64,000 nt of DNA from Shewanella pealeana ATCC 700345 (GTDB lineage Bacteria > Pseudomonadota > Gammaproteobacteria > Enterobacterales > Shewanellaceae): contig NC_009901.1 in assembly GCF_000018285.1 (NCBI RefSeq), positions 1,053,001-1,117,000 on the forward strand. The letters are read 5' to 3'. Numbering within the stretch: the first letter of the stretch is position 1; every line of letters starts with the position of its first letter. The position numbers were made by a program, and so were the translations under genes. The notes under the pieces are model-generated. The model saw only the letters and a program-made list of their open reading frames with translations. It was not told where the DNA came from and ran no database searches. Below are positions 19,069 to 27,999 of this stretch, one piece after another.

Positions 19069-20205
19069 ATGGATTTACTACTCGTATTGACCTATACCGC
19101 TATCTGCATTGCGATTTTCAAGATATTTAAGATCCCACTGACCAAGTGGACGGTACCGACCGCCATACTCGGCGGCATATTTATCGTCGGTGCCTTGATC
19201 TTACTGATGAACTATAACCACCCTTATACGCCATTTGCGAAAGAGTATTTCGTTACCACCCCAATTAATCCCGCGGTTCGGGGCGTAGTTGTATCGGTAG
19301 AGGTTGAGCCTAATACTCCGATTAAGAAGGGAGACGTGTTATTTAGGATCGACCCAACCCCCTTTCAAGCGATTGTGAAGCAAAAGCGTGCAGCGTTAGT
19401 TGCGGCCGAGCTTGAAGTACCACAGCTAGAGGCCGCGTGGGAAACCGCAAGAGCATCGGTCACAAGGGCGACCGCTGATAGAGATAGAACTAAATCGGCA
19501 TTCGATCGTTATGAAAAAGGACGTAAGCGCGGTGGGGTTAACTCACCCTTTACAGAGCTTGAGCTCGATAACAAACGTCAGCTTTATTTTGCATCTGAAG
19601 CACAATTAACCGCTGCTAACGCAGAGGAGTTAAGGGTTCGTTTAGCTTATGAGTCAAACGTCGATGGCGTTAATACCAAGGTCGCAGGCATTCAAGGTGA
19701 GCTTGAAAAAGCGCAGTTCGAACTTGAGCAGACTGTGGTCAAGGCTCCTGCCGATGGCATGGTGACCCAGATGGCACTCCGCCCGGGTATTGTGGCTGTG
19801 CCTATGCCATTAAGACCCTTACTAAGCTTTATTCCTGATGAAGAGCGGGCTTTTGTGGGGGCATTTTGGCAGAACTCATTACTCAGATTAAAAGAAGGGG
19901 ATGAAGCTGAGGTAATTTTAGATGGTGCGCCGGGGCAAGTATTTAAAGGTAGAGTGGCTAAAGTCTTACCAGCCATGGCCGAAGGTGAGATCCAGTCATC
20001 AGGTTCTTTGATTTCATCGAATCGTTTAATGACACGAGGCAGAGCCTTAGTACTGATTAAACTTGAAGATCATGAAGTTCGAACGCGCTTCCCAGCGGGT
20101 GTTTCGGGTCATGCGGCTATCTACACCGAGCACTTTGCTCATGTATCAGTGATGCGACGAGTCTTATTAAGAATGCAGGGCTGGCTAAACTACCTATTCC
20201 ACTAA
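19069..20205 (+). CDS. yibH: HlyD-family membrane-fusion protein (YibH-like)
   Basis: 378 residues, the same length as E. coli YibH. Two N-terminal hydrophobic segments (about 1-20 and 30-50) are followed by a periplasmic biotinyl-lipoyl/HlyD domain (VRGVVVSVEVEPNTPIKKGD), a long helical hairpin (about 105-205), the second lipoyl half (KAPADGMVTQ) and a beta-barrel region. Such proteins link an inner-membrane pump to the outer membrane; no pump gene is adjacent. It is coupled to yibI. Confidence 0.86.
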   Translation: MDLLLVLTYTAICIAIFKIFKIPLTKWTVPTAILGGIFIVGALILLMNYNHPYTPFAKEYFVTTPINPAVRGVVVSVEVEPNTPIKKGDVLFRIDPTPFQAIVKQKRAALVAAELEVPQLEAAWETARASVTRATADRDRTKSAFDRYEKGRKRGGVNSPFTELELDNKRQLYFASEAQLTAANAEELRVRLAYESNVDGVNTKVAGIQGELEKAQFELEQTVVKAPADGMVTQMALRPGIVAVPMPLRPLLSFIPDEERAFVGAFWQNSLLRLKEGDEAEVILDGAPGQVFKGRVAKVLPAMAEGEIQSSGSLISSNRLMTRGRALVLIKLEDHEVRTRFPAGVSGHAAIYTEHFAHVSVMRRVLLRMQGWLNYLFH

Positions 20206-20260
20206 TAGATGCAATAAAACTGTGGTTGATACTGCTACAATGTTGAACTGCACTTGATAT

Positions 20261-20288
20261 AAAGGGACCTTAGCGTCCCTTTTCTTTT
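20261..20288 (+). terminator. Terminator after yibH
   Basis: AAAGGGAC, six-base loop, GTCCCTTT, followed by TCTTTT; 55 bases after the yibH stop. Confidence 0.8.
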
Positions 20289-20337
20289 GGGTAATATGCT
20301 AAAGCCATTAGCATCCGATATCTGTTCAAGGATTAAC

Positions 20338-21813
20338 ATGCAAGATATTCAAGACCTTAGTGCTGTACTGCGCTCCAACACGCCTATTATCGTCATAGAG
20401 ACCTATGAGGAGTATCGGGTGATCGAATTACTTAGAAAAGTCTCTAATATCCTATATCAACCGCTGTTTAGTTGGAGTGTGACTCAGGGGTTGATGCGAG
20501 TCGATAGTGGCTTGGGGCGACAGAAGTTTAACTGTGAACCTGGTGATATTCTTGGGCAGATAAAATCGACCAAGGAGCAAGGCATTTATGTTTTATGCGA
20601 TTTCCACCCATTTGTTGAGGACGCACCTAAAAATGTACGCTTACTGAAAGAGATAGCTCTTGAATACGAAGCGTTAAAACATACCATAGTGCTAGTGAGT
20701 CATGAGTTTACTATCCCTCCTGAAATCAAACATTATTGTGCACACTTTAGACTGTCACTCCCCAATACCGCTCAACTTTTAAACCTCATCTACGAACAAA
20801 TCGACAAAGTCCGCAGCGAGGGCATGATGCTGAATGTCGATGATGAAGCCGTGGCAAAACTGGCTGAAAACTTAAGAGGGGTGACCTTTGACGATGCGAG
20901 GCGCTTAGCCCATAAGGCGATAGTCGATGATGGGGCGATTACTCACTCCGATATCGACAGTATTAACCGTGGTAAGTTTGAGCTGCTAGATATGCAGGGG
21001 GTATTGCAGTTTGAGTATGATACCAGTGACTTTTCTCAGGTGGCGGGTTTACATAATCTTAAGCAATGGCTGAGCCATAGAACGCCATCAGCGCATACAC
21101 AAATACTCGAAGATAAACCTAAAGGGATCTTATTACTTGGCGTGCAAGGTAGCGGTAAGAGTCTAGCAGCAAAGGCGGTAGCTGGCATGTGGCAAAGACC
21201 ACTGCTGAAGATGGATATGTCTGCGCTTTATAATAAATACATAGGTGAAACAGAAAAGAACCTGCGTAAGGCATTGGAACTTGCAGATTTGATGGCGCCA
21301 TGTGTGCTCTGGATAGATGAAATAGAAAAAGGTCTGAGTAGTGGTAGTGGTAGTGGTGACGATGGCACCTCACAGCGAATTTTAGGTACCATTTTAACTT
21401 GGATGTCGGAGCGAAAATCAGATGTATTTCTGGTCGCTACTGCCAATGATATCAGTGCATTACCACCAGAACTGATGCGTAAGGGGCGTATGGATGAAAT
21501 CTTCTTTGTCGACCTGCCCGATGCCAATATCCGCCAAGCTATTTTTCTTATTCATATTCAGCGACGTCAGCTTGAACCAACGCAGTTTGAGTTAGCTCAA
21601 CTTGCTAAACTGAGTCAGGGTTTCTCTGGTGCCGAAATCGAGCAGGCGGTGATCTCTGCCATATATACGGCAAAGGCGTTAGAGCGAGAGGTGGATCAGA
21701 GCGCGCTGCTTGAGGAGCTGATGAAGACGCGGCCACTGTCAGTGGTCATGCGAGAGAAGTTGCAAGCCTTAAGGCAATGGGCTGAGGGGCGTACGGTTAA
21801 TGCTCATCAATAG
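20338..21813 (+). CDS. Ycf46-type AAA+ ATPase
   Basis: 491 residues from the ATG at 20338, which has AAGGA upstream; an in-frame extension to 20287 runs into the terminator and is not used. The N-terminal 240 residues form the Ycf46-type domain ([20 protein letters not shown]). The AAA core follows, with Walker A GVQGSGKS, Walker [11 protein letters not shown], sensor-1 region LVATANDIS and an arginine-finger region [12 protein letters not shown] Gly-Ser run (GSGSGDDG) follows Walker B. Ycf46 is known from plastid and cyanobacterial genomes; its role in this non-photosynthetic bacterium is unknown. Confidence 0.85.
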   Translation: MQDIQDLSAVLRSNTPIIVIETYEEYRVIELLRKVSNILYQPLFSWSVTQGLMRVDSGLGRQKFNCEPGDILGQIKSTKEQGIYVLCDFHPFVEDAPKNVRLLKEIALEYEALKHTIVLVSHEFTIPPEIKHYCAHFRLSLPNTAQLLNLIYEQIDKVRSEGMMLNVDDEAVAKLAENLRGVTFDDARRLAHKAIVDDGAITHSDIDSINRGKFELLDMQGVLQFEYDTSDFSQVAGLHNLKQWLSHRTPSAHTQILEDKPKGILLLGVQGSGKSLAAKAVAGMWQRPLLKMDMSALYNKYIGETEKNLRKALELADLMAPCVLWIDEIEKGLSSGSGSGDDGTSQRILGTILTWMSERKSDVFLVATANDISALPPELMRKGRMDEIFFVDLPDANIRQAIFLIHIQRRQLEPTQFELAQLAKLSQGFSGAEIEQAVISAIYTAKALEREVDQSALLEELMKTRPLSVVMREKLQALRQWAEGRTVNAHQ

Positions 21814-21884
21814 CATTTTATCAATGGGTTAAGCCTAGGAAAGTCGCTCGAGTTTCCATAATTCTCTGAGGTAATAGTGTGATG

Positions 21885-21908
21885 AACCGAACGAGCGAGG
21901 TTCGGTTT
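21885..21908. terminator. Hairpin between converging genes, possible terminator
   Basis: AACCGAAC, loop of about seven bases, GTTCGGTT, between the ATPase and the leftward lipoprotein gene. The T run after it is short, so terminator function is uncertain. Confidence 0.45.
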
Positions 21909-21919
21909 ATCGTGATTGT

Positions 21920-22474
21920 TTACCTTTCTCGTTTAGGCGGGAATTGTGCCAAGATCTTAGCGACTGTCGCCTTGGTTTCTTCTGCCTTAGCTTCGCCACC
22001 ATCGTCGAAATTGAACTTATCTGTACCGCGCCAGATCAGCTGATTAGTTTTTGGATCGATAATATCTATCTGTATGGTTTGGATTTTGGCAGTATCACTG
22101 CCAACAGGCACATCGACACTGGTGCCGATACTTGCTCCGCCAGAGCTGCCCCAAGAGCCTGTGCCTAAGCCAATAGTGAAACCTGAATCTTTGGGTTTAT
22201 TTTCAACCTTAAAACCGTAGGCTACAGTAAAATCGCCATTCTCAGCTTGAGCTGCAAAGCCTTGGCGAGTGAGTGAATTGGCTATTGCCTGCTGAATTCT
22301 ATTGGCGCTCAATGGGTCGCTGTTCTTGCTTGGTTCGAGCTGTGAAAAACTCTTTAAACTGGAAAAGTCATAATTGAGGTCGTAATCATTTTTAGGACTA
22401 GAGCTACAAGCGACAAGTAATACTAGCGGTATCAAAACTAGGCTGAATAAAAGGCCTCTTGGCTGTATCTTCAT
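21920..22474 (-). CDS. DUF4136-type lipoprotein
   Basis: 184-residue lipoprotein from the ATG at 22474. The signal peptide ends with the lipobox LVAC, so the mature protein starts at Cys, followed by SSSP. The body has the DUF4136 pattern: YDFSSLKSF near the start, a glycine-rich GLGTGSWGSSGG, and a C-terminal beta segment DPKTNQLIWRGT. Probably anchored in the outer membrane; function unknown. An upstream in-frame extension to 22570 lacks signal features and is rejected. Confidence 0.85.
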   Translation of the reverse strand: MKIQPRGLLFSLVLIPLVLLVACSSSPKNDYDLNYDFSSLKSFSQLEPSKNSDPLSANRIQQAIANSLTRQGFAAQAENGDFTVAYGFKVENKPKDSGFTIGLGTGSWGSSGGASIGTSVDVPVGSDTAKIQTIQIDIIDPKTNQLIWRGTDKFNFDDGGEAKAEETKATVAKILAQFPPKRER

Positions 22475-22599
22475 ATTGTTGTTATCTCTATGTCTGAAGT
22501 GCGATGAAAGGGCTGTGTTTCGCTGCACTGAGTGAATATTAATAGTTATCACTGTATTTATTTTAGCCATTCATTGTCAAATTAGTATATGTTTAAGTA

Positions 22600-22911
22600 A
22601 TGGAGCAGTTAGAGTTTTTTGAAATCCCCAGCCCCTGTATCGGCGTTTGCCAGAGTGATGCAAGAGGCTACTGTAAAGGGTGTTTGCGTAATCGAAACGA
22701 GCGCTTTAATTGGCTCGAGTTTTCCGATGCGCAAAAATATGATGTGATTCGCTTATGCAAGCAGCGTAAGCGAAGGCGTCAGCTTGCAATATTAAAAGCT
22801 AAGAAGGCGCAATTATTAGATGCAAGGGCGCAAGCCAATACCAGTCTTGAATTTGGCGATGAATTAACGGCAGAGACACATGACAATCTAGAGGAGTTTA
22901 AGCTAGATTAA
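22600..22911 (+). CDS. DUF1289 cysteine-motif protein
   Basis: 103 residues. The N-terminal 60 residues are the DUF1289 domain with Cys13, Cys17, Cys25 and Cys28 in PSPCIGVCQSD and GYCKGCLRN, likely a small metal or iron-sulfur site (inference). The helical basic stretch CKQRKRRRQ follows, then an acidic tail. E. coli YdhL is a relative. Its stop codon overlaps the stop of the converging kinase gene by four bases. The ribosome site is weak. Confidence 0.82.
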   Translation: MEQLEFFEIPSPCIGVCQSDARGYCKGCLRNRNERFNWLEFSDAQKYDVIRLCKQRKRRRQLAILKAKKAQLLDARAQANTSLEFGDELTAETHDNLEEFKLD

Positions 22912-24176
22912 TCTTCCTTTGTCTTAGGCCAGAATAAGGTAAATTGAGTAAAGCCAGGCCGGCTTTGTAAACTGACCTCGGCATGGTGTCTGTCCATGAT
23001 CCGCTTGATTATTGCTAAGCCTAAGCCGTGACCCTTATTACCATTTTTACTGCTGCTACTGCGATAAAATGGCTCAAATATCTTGCTCTGATCTTCCTCT
23101 AAAATCCCCTCACCGTGATCGGTAACTGACAGCCTTATCCCGTCTGTATCTTGAGATATTTTGACTTTAATATCGTCAGTCGAGAACCTTTGAGCGTTAG
23201 TGATGAGATTCTGTAGTGCACGCTCGACCAGCGATGGCTCGGCGATTAGGTAGATCGTTTCCTCTGGTTTATCGAGCACGATAGGAGTCGGATTGTGGCT
23301 TTGGAGTCGTCTTATCGTTTGTGCGACTAGGCTGTTTAAATCACAGCGCTCAAAGTTGAGTGACTCCCTCTGAGTCTCGAGACTGGCATATGTGAGTAAC
23401 TCTTGTAGCAGGTTTTCCATCTCTTTGATATCGAGCTTCATCTCATCTAAAAAGCGCTGACGATTTGCCTCATCAGAATTTGGCTGACAGTACTGAGGTA
23501 ATAGGGCTAAGGCGAATTTAAGCCGCGCTAATGGGGTGCGGATTTCGTGTGAAACGGCATTAGAGAGATGCTTCTGATTTTCGATAAGCGCACTGATATG
23601 AGCAGCCATATCGTTAAAGGTATTTGCTAACGGCAATACTTGCGAGCGTTTGGGTAACTTTATTCGAGTGTTCCAATTGGCTTGGCCAAACTCCTTGGTG
23701 GCCTTACGTAAGGTTTTAAGATCTTTAGATAATGGCCAGACCCAAATGAGTGCAATAAACGCTAGCAACAGATAGAAAAAGATATTGTAGATATTTCTTA
23801 AACTGGCTGCAGGGTCAATCGCTATAGGGCCAGCCATTAAAACTTGCTCACCCACAGCCACAAATTGCAGCTCGTGGTTGATATCATAGGGGGTCGCAAT
23901 CACTTTATTGGCTTGAACGAGTTGTTCGCTTGAAAATGCCACCTGATCAGAATCGAGTAGGGTAAGAGCAAAGTCCGGGTCGGCTTCGATGGAATCTAGC
24001 ATCGCCTGACGTTCGGCTGGAGGGAGGGCCGCTAATACTTGCGCTAAAGCGACTAAAGGTGCATCGAGTGCACCTTTTTCGTCAACATTGTTTTGCCACA
24101 AATTATCCAGAGTCCAGCCGATGCCTAAAAAGCCAAGGCTGAGCAGAAGATAGAGGCTAATAAAAAGACGTTTCAT
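22908..24176 (-). CDS. RstB-like sensor histidine kinase
   Basis: 422 residues. TM1 is at about 5-24, a periplasmic sensor of about 110 residues follows, and TM2 is at about 135-155. HAMP is next, then a HisKA domain with the phosphorylated His in SNAVSHEIRTPLARLKF, and an ATPase domain with NLITNAQRFS (N box), DHGEGI and GHGLGLAI. The whole length resembles E. coli RstB. It is the last gene of a four-gene leftward operon, 18 bases after its response regulator. Signal unknown. Confidence 0.9.
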   Translation of the reverse strand: MKRLFISLYLLLSLGFLGIGWTLDNLWQNNVDEKGALDAPLVALAQVLAALPPAERQAMLDSIEADPDFALTLLDSDQVAFSSEQLVQANKVIATPYDINHELQFVAVGEQVLMAGPIAIDPAASLRNIYNIFFYLLLAFIALIWVWPLSKDLKTLRKATKEFGQANWNTRIKLPKRSQVLPLANTFNDMAAHISALIENQKHLSNAVSHEIRTPLARLKFALALLPQYCQPNSDEANRQRFLDEMKLDIKEMENLLQELLTYASLETQRESLNFERCDLNSLVAQTIRRLQSHNPTPIVLDKPEETIYLIAEPSLVERALQNLITNAQRFSTDDIKVKISQDTDGIRLSVTDHGEGILEEDQSKIFEPFYRSSSSKNGNKGHGLGLAIIKRIMDRHHAEVSLQSRPGFTQFTLFWPKTKED

Positions 24177-24194
24177 CTCTATGAATGCGCTGGT

Positions 24195-24908
24195 TTAGTT
24201 ATTCCATGCTTCTGGTGCGAATAGGTAACCTTGGCCCCATACCGTCTTAATTCTAAATGGCGTTTCAATATTATCGCCAAGTTTCTTTCTTAGACGAGAG
24301 ATACGCACATCAATCTTTCTATCCTTACCATCAAAATCGATATTGAGCAGGTATTGATAGATATACTGACGACTCATTACTTGTCCTGCCTGTGATGCAA
24401 GCAGCCATAGTAGTTCAAATTCGTGACTAGTTAGATCGACCTCTGTTTCACCCAAACGAATGGCTTGAGTGTGCGGATCTATGCTCAATTTACCAAAGCT
24501 GAGGCAGTGGGACTCTACTTGTGCGGGCTTTGCTTGTCGGCGTAATAAATTATTGATACGCGCAACTAATAAAGCGGGATCGACAGGCTTAACGACATAA
24601 TCATCTGCGCCTAACTCTAAGCCCTTAATCTGGTCTTCATTTGAACCTAGGGCGCTCATTAACAGGATAGGGCCGGCAAAGTAGTCTGGTAGCTTTTCAC
24701 ATAGGGTTAAACCGTCCATGCCTGGCAACATGATATCAAGCAAAATAATGTCAGGCTTATAGTTTATTAGGCGGGTTAAAACTGTGTCGCCTCTACGCTC
24801 TACTTCGACGTGCATGCCATGTGATTTTAGGAAATCGACAATCAAATTGGCCAAACGAATATCATCTTCAACTAACAAAACTCTATGCGTAGATTGAGAG
24901 TTGGTCAT
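24195..24908 (-). CDS. RstA-like OmpR-family response regulator
   Basis: 237 residues from the ATG at 24908. The receiver domain has the acidic pocket VEDD, phosphoacceptor Asp in ILLDIMLPGMDG, and the conserved Lys in YVVKPVDPA. A winged-helix DNA-binding domain follows (about 140-235) and ends RIKTVWGQGYLFAPEAW, very like E. coli RstA. Its start codon overlaps the DUF3019 stop by one base, so it is coupled to that gene. It probably regulates its own operon (inference). Confidence 0.92.
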   Translation of the reverse strand: MTNSQSTHRVLLVEDDIRLANLIVDFLKSHGMHVEVERRGDTVLTRLINYKPDIILLDIMLPGMDGLTLCEKLPDYFAGPILLMSALGSNEDQIKGLELGADDYVVKPVDPALLVARINNLLRRQAKPAQVESHCLSFGKLSIDPHTQAIRLGETEVDLTSHEFELLWLLASQAGQVMSRQYIYQYLLNIDFDGKDRKIDVRISRLRKKLGDNIETPFRIKTVWGQGYLFAPEAWNN

Positions 24909-25324
24909 TAGAATAAGCTCCATGGGTTGCGATATCGTCGCCTAACTTGAGGCGAAGAAGCGGGTGTAACTTTTAATTTTACACCTGCAAGTGTCTCGTG
25001 GGTATCTTTGTCTATCATCACAAACTGAATATCACGATCTGCTCTGATATTAATGGTTAAAGAGTGAATATCTGGTGAGGGACTACACCATTTTTTTAAT
25101 TCATTGTAATCGGAAATGATGCAAACTGTTTGATTTGTTAACAATTGCCATTCTAAAGTGACTTCAATATCACAGGACTGGCCATCTTCCGATGTGATAC
25201 AGATCTCAGGGGACAGTTTGAGGCTCGGCTCTAAAGCCTCTGCGTTATCTATTGCAGCAGCAGATGCACTCACAATTGAGCCTAGAAGCATCCAACAAAG
25301 TATCAGTTTTAATTTTGAAAACAC
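24908..25324 (-). CDS. Secreted DUF3019 protein
   Basis: 138 residues from GTG at 25324, four bases after the MipA stop. This gives a proper signal peptide (MFSKLKLILCWMLLGS..., cleaved near SAAA). The longer TTG start at 25354 would overlap the MipA gene. The mature part has two pairs of cysteines (EICITSEDGQSCD and TVCIISDY with KKWCSP), so two disulfides are likely. It matches the DUF3019 pattern. Function is unknown. It sits between a MipA porin-like protein and a two-component system, so a periplasmic sensing or accessory role is inferred. Confidence 0.8.
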   Translation of the reverse strand: MFSKLKLILCWMLLGSIVSASAAAIDNAEALEPSLKLSPEICITSEDGQSCDIEVTLEWQLLTNQTVCIISDYNELKKWCSPSPDIHSLTINIRADRDIQFVMIDKDTHETLAGVKLKVTPASSPQVRRRYRNPWSLF

Positions 25325-25328
25325 TCGC

Positions 25329-26204
25329 TTAGAACCTATACGCTGCGCCAACAAAATAGGTGCTTGTGTAATCTTTATCTACAAGTGGGCTATCGACTAT
25401 TGCGTCAGCGATATCTGTGTAACGCGCAACTAAGAGCAAATTCCAGTTTTCGGTTAATACATACTGGCCCGTAAATTCGATGCTCTTATTCAATGCCGAC
25501 TCCGCTTGATATGCTTGGTTCCAGTAGAGGCTTTCACTTGGTCTTACGCCGTAGTAGTAATCAACAACCTCATCACTCTTCCAGTCTAACACTGCAGCAA
25601 ATTCGAAATTCCATTTATCTAAAGGAATGTTATAGAACCACTTCAATTTAGACTCTAGGCCACCATGAACATCTAAAATATCATGAGCGACGCTTGCGTG
25701 CACTATACCAAATCGGGTGTAAATAAAAGCCTCGTCTCCGCCAAGATATGTAAAGTTTCGATTTTCCAGTTCGCCAATAACGGGCTCGACTATCGATTTG
25801 GTTGACATGGTGGCTCCAATCGAGGATGTCGCACTTTGGTTGCCGCTACCACTGAGCAGGAAAATATTTGAAGGGTCCCAACGGTGGAAGAAGGCGCTGT
25901 CATGGCTAAAAGTCGTCACCATATTGACCGTGTAATTCTCACCTTCGGCCAAGGTGTAACCGATATTACCATTATCAAAAAACCAGCTATTGCCATAATA
26001 GGCAAGGGTTGGCACTACATAAATAGGGATATCTTTATAGTCTTTAAGCGGGTTAGATTTATTGCCATAGCCTAAGCTAAAGCCCAGATCCCAACGACCG
26101 ACTTCGATGCAGTCTGTATTGTTATCACAGCTTGCTGGAGCATTTGCGAACACGGCTGTGGAATATAAGCTGATAGTAAGCAGAAGCGCTAAAAAGTATG
26201 GCAT
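25329..26204 (-). CDS. MipA/OmpV-family outer-membrane protein
   Basis: 291 residues with a signal peptide (about 1-20, ending VFA-NA). A cysteine pair near the mature start (ASCDNNTDC) precedes the LGYGNKSNPL segment typical of the family. A beta-barrel pattern follows, ending in AAYRF with terminal Phe. MipA/OmpV proteins are outer-membrane barrels linked to murein-synthesis scaffolding or to antibiotic and peptide stress. It is first in the operon with DUF3019, the response regulator and the kinase. Confidence 0.88.
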   Translation of the reverse strand: MPYFLALLLTISLYSTAVFANAPASCDNNTDCIEVGRWDLGFSLGYGNKSNPLKDYKDIPIYVVPTLAYYGNSWFFDNGNIGYTLAEGENYTVNMVTTFSHDSAFFHRWDPSNIFLLSGSGNQSATSSIGATMSTKSIVEPVIGELENRNFTYLGGDEAFIYTRFGIVHASVAHDILDVHGGLESKLKWFYNIPLDKWNFEFAAVLDWKSDEVVDYYYGVRPSESLYWNQAYQAESALNKSIEFTGQYVLTENWNLLLVARYTDIADAIVDSPLVDKDYTSTYFVGAAYRF

Positions 26205-26453
26205 CTAAAACATTGACTCTTGATTACAAAATTAACAAATGAAGCTATAGAGTATCATCTATTCCAATATGCAGCATGTTTGATAGGAAAGTTGTTGCAA
26301 ACTGATACAGTTCGAAAAATAGTCTATTTTGATGTTTGTTGATGAGGCAGGAAAGTTATAATTAATTGTTAAAGTGCGCTTATTTATTGACATATAAGCT
26401 ATTTTAGCGAAAGTTGACACTATAGTAACGCCATGCTGAAAAAGGAGAGTGTA

Positions 26454-26990
26454 ATGACTGGAGAGCGGATCCCTCTAGAGATGGGCAAAACAATTTTGGT
26501 AGATATAGATATTCGTCACAGCTTAGATGGCGATATTGATGGTATTTGCCAACTGTATAGTCAGCCGAGTTGCTATAGCGCAACCTTGCAGCACCCTTTT
26601 CCGTCTTTACAGCTTTGGCAGAAACGTTTGATGAACCTGCCTGAGAACTTCTACAGCTTAGTTGCCGTCAGGGAGGGTGAGGTTGTCGGCCAGATTGGGA
26701 TGGAAGTATTTACTAACCCAAGGCGTAAGCATGTTGCTAATATCGGTATGGCCGTGCATGAGTCATACAGAGGCATAGGCATCGCTTCGGCTCTGCTCGA
26801 AGCCATGGTGTCATTGGCACAAAACTGGCTTGCGGTGCGGCGGATAGAACTCGAAGTGTATACCGACAATCACTTAGCCGTTAGCCTGTATAAAAAGCAT
26901 GGTTTTGTGATTGAGGGAGAAATGCGTGAATATGCTTTTCGTGATGGCGAATATATTGACGCATTTCTGATGGCTAATGTTAGAGATTAG
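26454..26990 (+). CDS. GNAT acetyltransferase, YhhY/AaaT-like
   Basis: 178 residues from the ATG at 26454, chosen because AAGGAGAG lies just upstream; the ATG at 26433 lies before that site. Acetyl-CoA motif A is visible as YRGIGIASALLEAM. The sequence tracks E. coli YhhY closely (LQHPFPSLQLWQKRL, RIELEVYTDN, YKKHGFVIEGE). YhhY acetylates some aromatic or sulfur amino acids. Its stop overlaps the converging YcxB-like gene by four bases. Confidence 0.87.
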   Translation: MTGERIPLEMGKTILVDIDIRHSLDGDIDGICQLYSQPSCYSATLQHPFPSLQLWQKRLMNLPENFYSLVAVREGEVVGQIGMEVFTNPRRKHVANIGMAVHESYRGIGIASALLEAMVSLAQNWLAVRRIELEVYTDNHLAVSLYKKHGFVIEGEMREYAFRDGEYIDAFLMANVRD

Positions 26991-27472
26991 TCATTTGTCT
27001 CTGACATCTTGCTTGAAACAAACTCAGTGGCTTGCTTATCCAGGCTGCGCTTAGACAGATAACTGGTTCCCTTGGCGTGCTTGATTAAGAAACCTTGCTC
27101 TGTGGAGGTGATGCTGTTGATGTCTTGCCACAATATAGTACCTTGAACATAGAATGAGTCATTAGTTATGCCTGACTCATCTATGGTTAAGGTCACTTCG
27201 TTATTTGCGGCTTTGCTCATCATCTGGCGCATCAGCCACCATGGTTTTCTAAAGTAGACACTTAGGGCTTCGAGAGCACCTAGGGCTATGATGAACCACG
27301 AGGCATAGCCATTGATATTGGTTAGCAGTAAGGCGATACCTACGATGCTAAAGATAATGGCCTTGCGGTAAGCGCGTATGGTTTTGTCGACCACAACAGA
27401 TTCATCGTAGCACTCGCTAAAATGGCTCTTGTCTAATGTGTATTGTGTGGTGTAGCTGTATTGTTGGTTCAT
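26987..27472 (-). CDS. YcxB-like membrane protein
   Basis: 161 residues with two closely spaced hydrophobic helices (about 37-52 and 56-72). A C-terminal YcxB-like domain follows with the pattern LTIDESGIT and the conserved Trp segment ILWQDINSI. The family is widespread in bacteria and of unknown function. It faces the acetyltransferase gene tail to tail. Confidence 0.75.
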   Translation of the reverse strand: MNQQYSYTTQYTLDKSHFSECYDESVVVDKTIRAYRKAIIFSIVGIALLLTNINGYASWFIIALGALEALSVYFRKPWWLMRQMMSKAANNEVTLTIDESGITNDSFYVQGTILWQDINSITSTEQGFLIKHAKGTSYLSKRSLDKQATEFVSSKMSETND

Positions 27473-27610
27473 TGTTTCTCATTATTACTCGCAAGGGCTT
27501 GCGAGTGAATATTGGTGTTAGTGCGGCTGATTATAGTGTTTAGTTTGCTGATAGTCGCTTAACTTGAGCTTAAATCGGATTAATTACTCTTTAATAAACG
27601 AGGCTAAACT

Positions 27611-27946
27611 ATGGCTAAGATCCCGACAGATTACGTTAATTATAAATCCACACCGGTATTTGAGGAACATACAGTACCCAAGATGTTTCTTCATCTGCAT
27701 AACACTAAAGCGGGCGTGTACGGCCAAATTCATGTATTAAATGGCGAACTTAAGTTTTATGGATTTAAAGATAGGCGTGGAGATGTGGAACAAGAAGTGG
27801 TCATTAAAACCGGTGAAACTGGCATCTCACCACCTCAATATTGGCATAAAGTAGAGCTTCTCACCCATGATACTCAGTTTAGGGTCGATTTTTGGGCACA
27901 AAAGGACTCAGAAATAGTCGCTAAAAACCTATCAGAACGAGATTGA
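27611..27946 (+). CDS. DUF1971 cupin-like protein (YeaR/TehB-type)
   Basis: 111 residues of the DUF1971 family. It resembles E. coli YeaR and the extra domain of some TehB tellurite-resistance proteins: YKSTPVF, then VYGQIHVLNGELKFYGF, then ISPPQYWHKVELL with the cupin-like His. In E. coli yeaR responds to nitrate/nitric oxide. The ATG is near AGGCTAAAC; no partner gene is adjacent. Function is inferred only at family level. Confidence 0.82.
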   Translation: MAKIPTDYVNYKSTPVFEEHTVPKMFLHLHNTKAGVYGQIHVLNGELKFYGFKDRRGDVEQEVVIKTGETGISPPQYWHKVELLTHDTQFRVDFWAQKDSEIVAKNLSERD

Positions 27947-27999
27947 GGTCTTCCCTATTGCGGCTTGGTTGGCGGCATTAGTGGGGCATTCCTAGGACA

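Noticed and set aside
20287..20337. Longer start for the Ycf46-type ATPase
   Set aside because: It begins in the T run of the yibH terminator and has no ribosome site; the ATG at 20338 has AAGGA.
25325..25354. TTG start for the DUF3019 gene
   Set aside because: It overlaps the MipA gene and puts a long polar stretch before the signal peptide; GTG at 25324 fits better.
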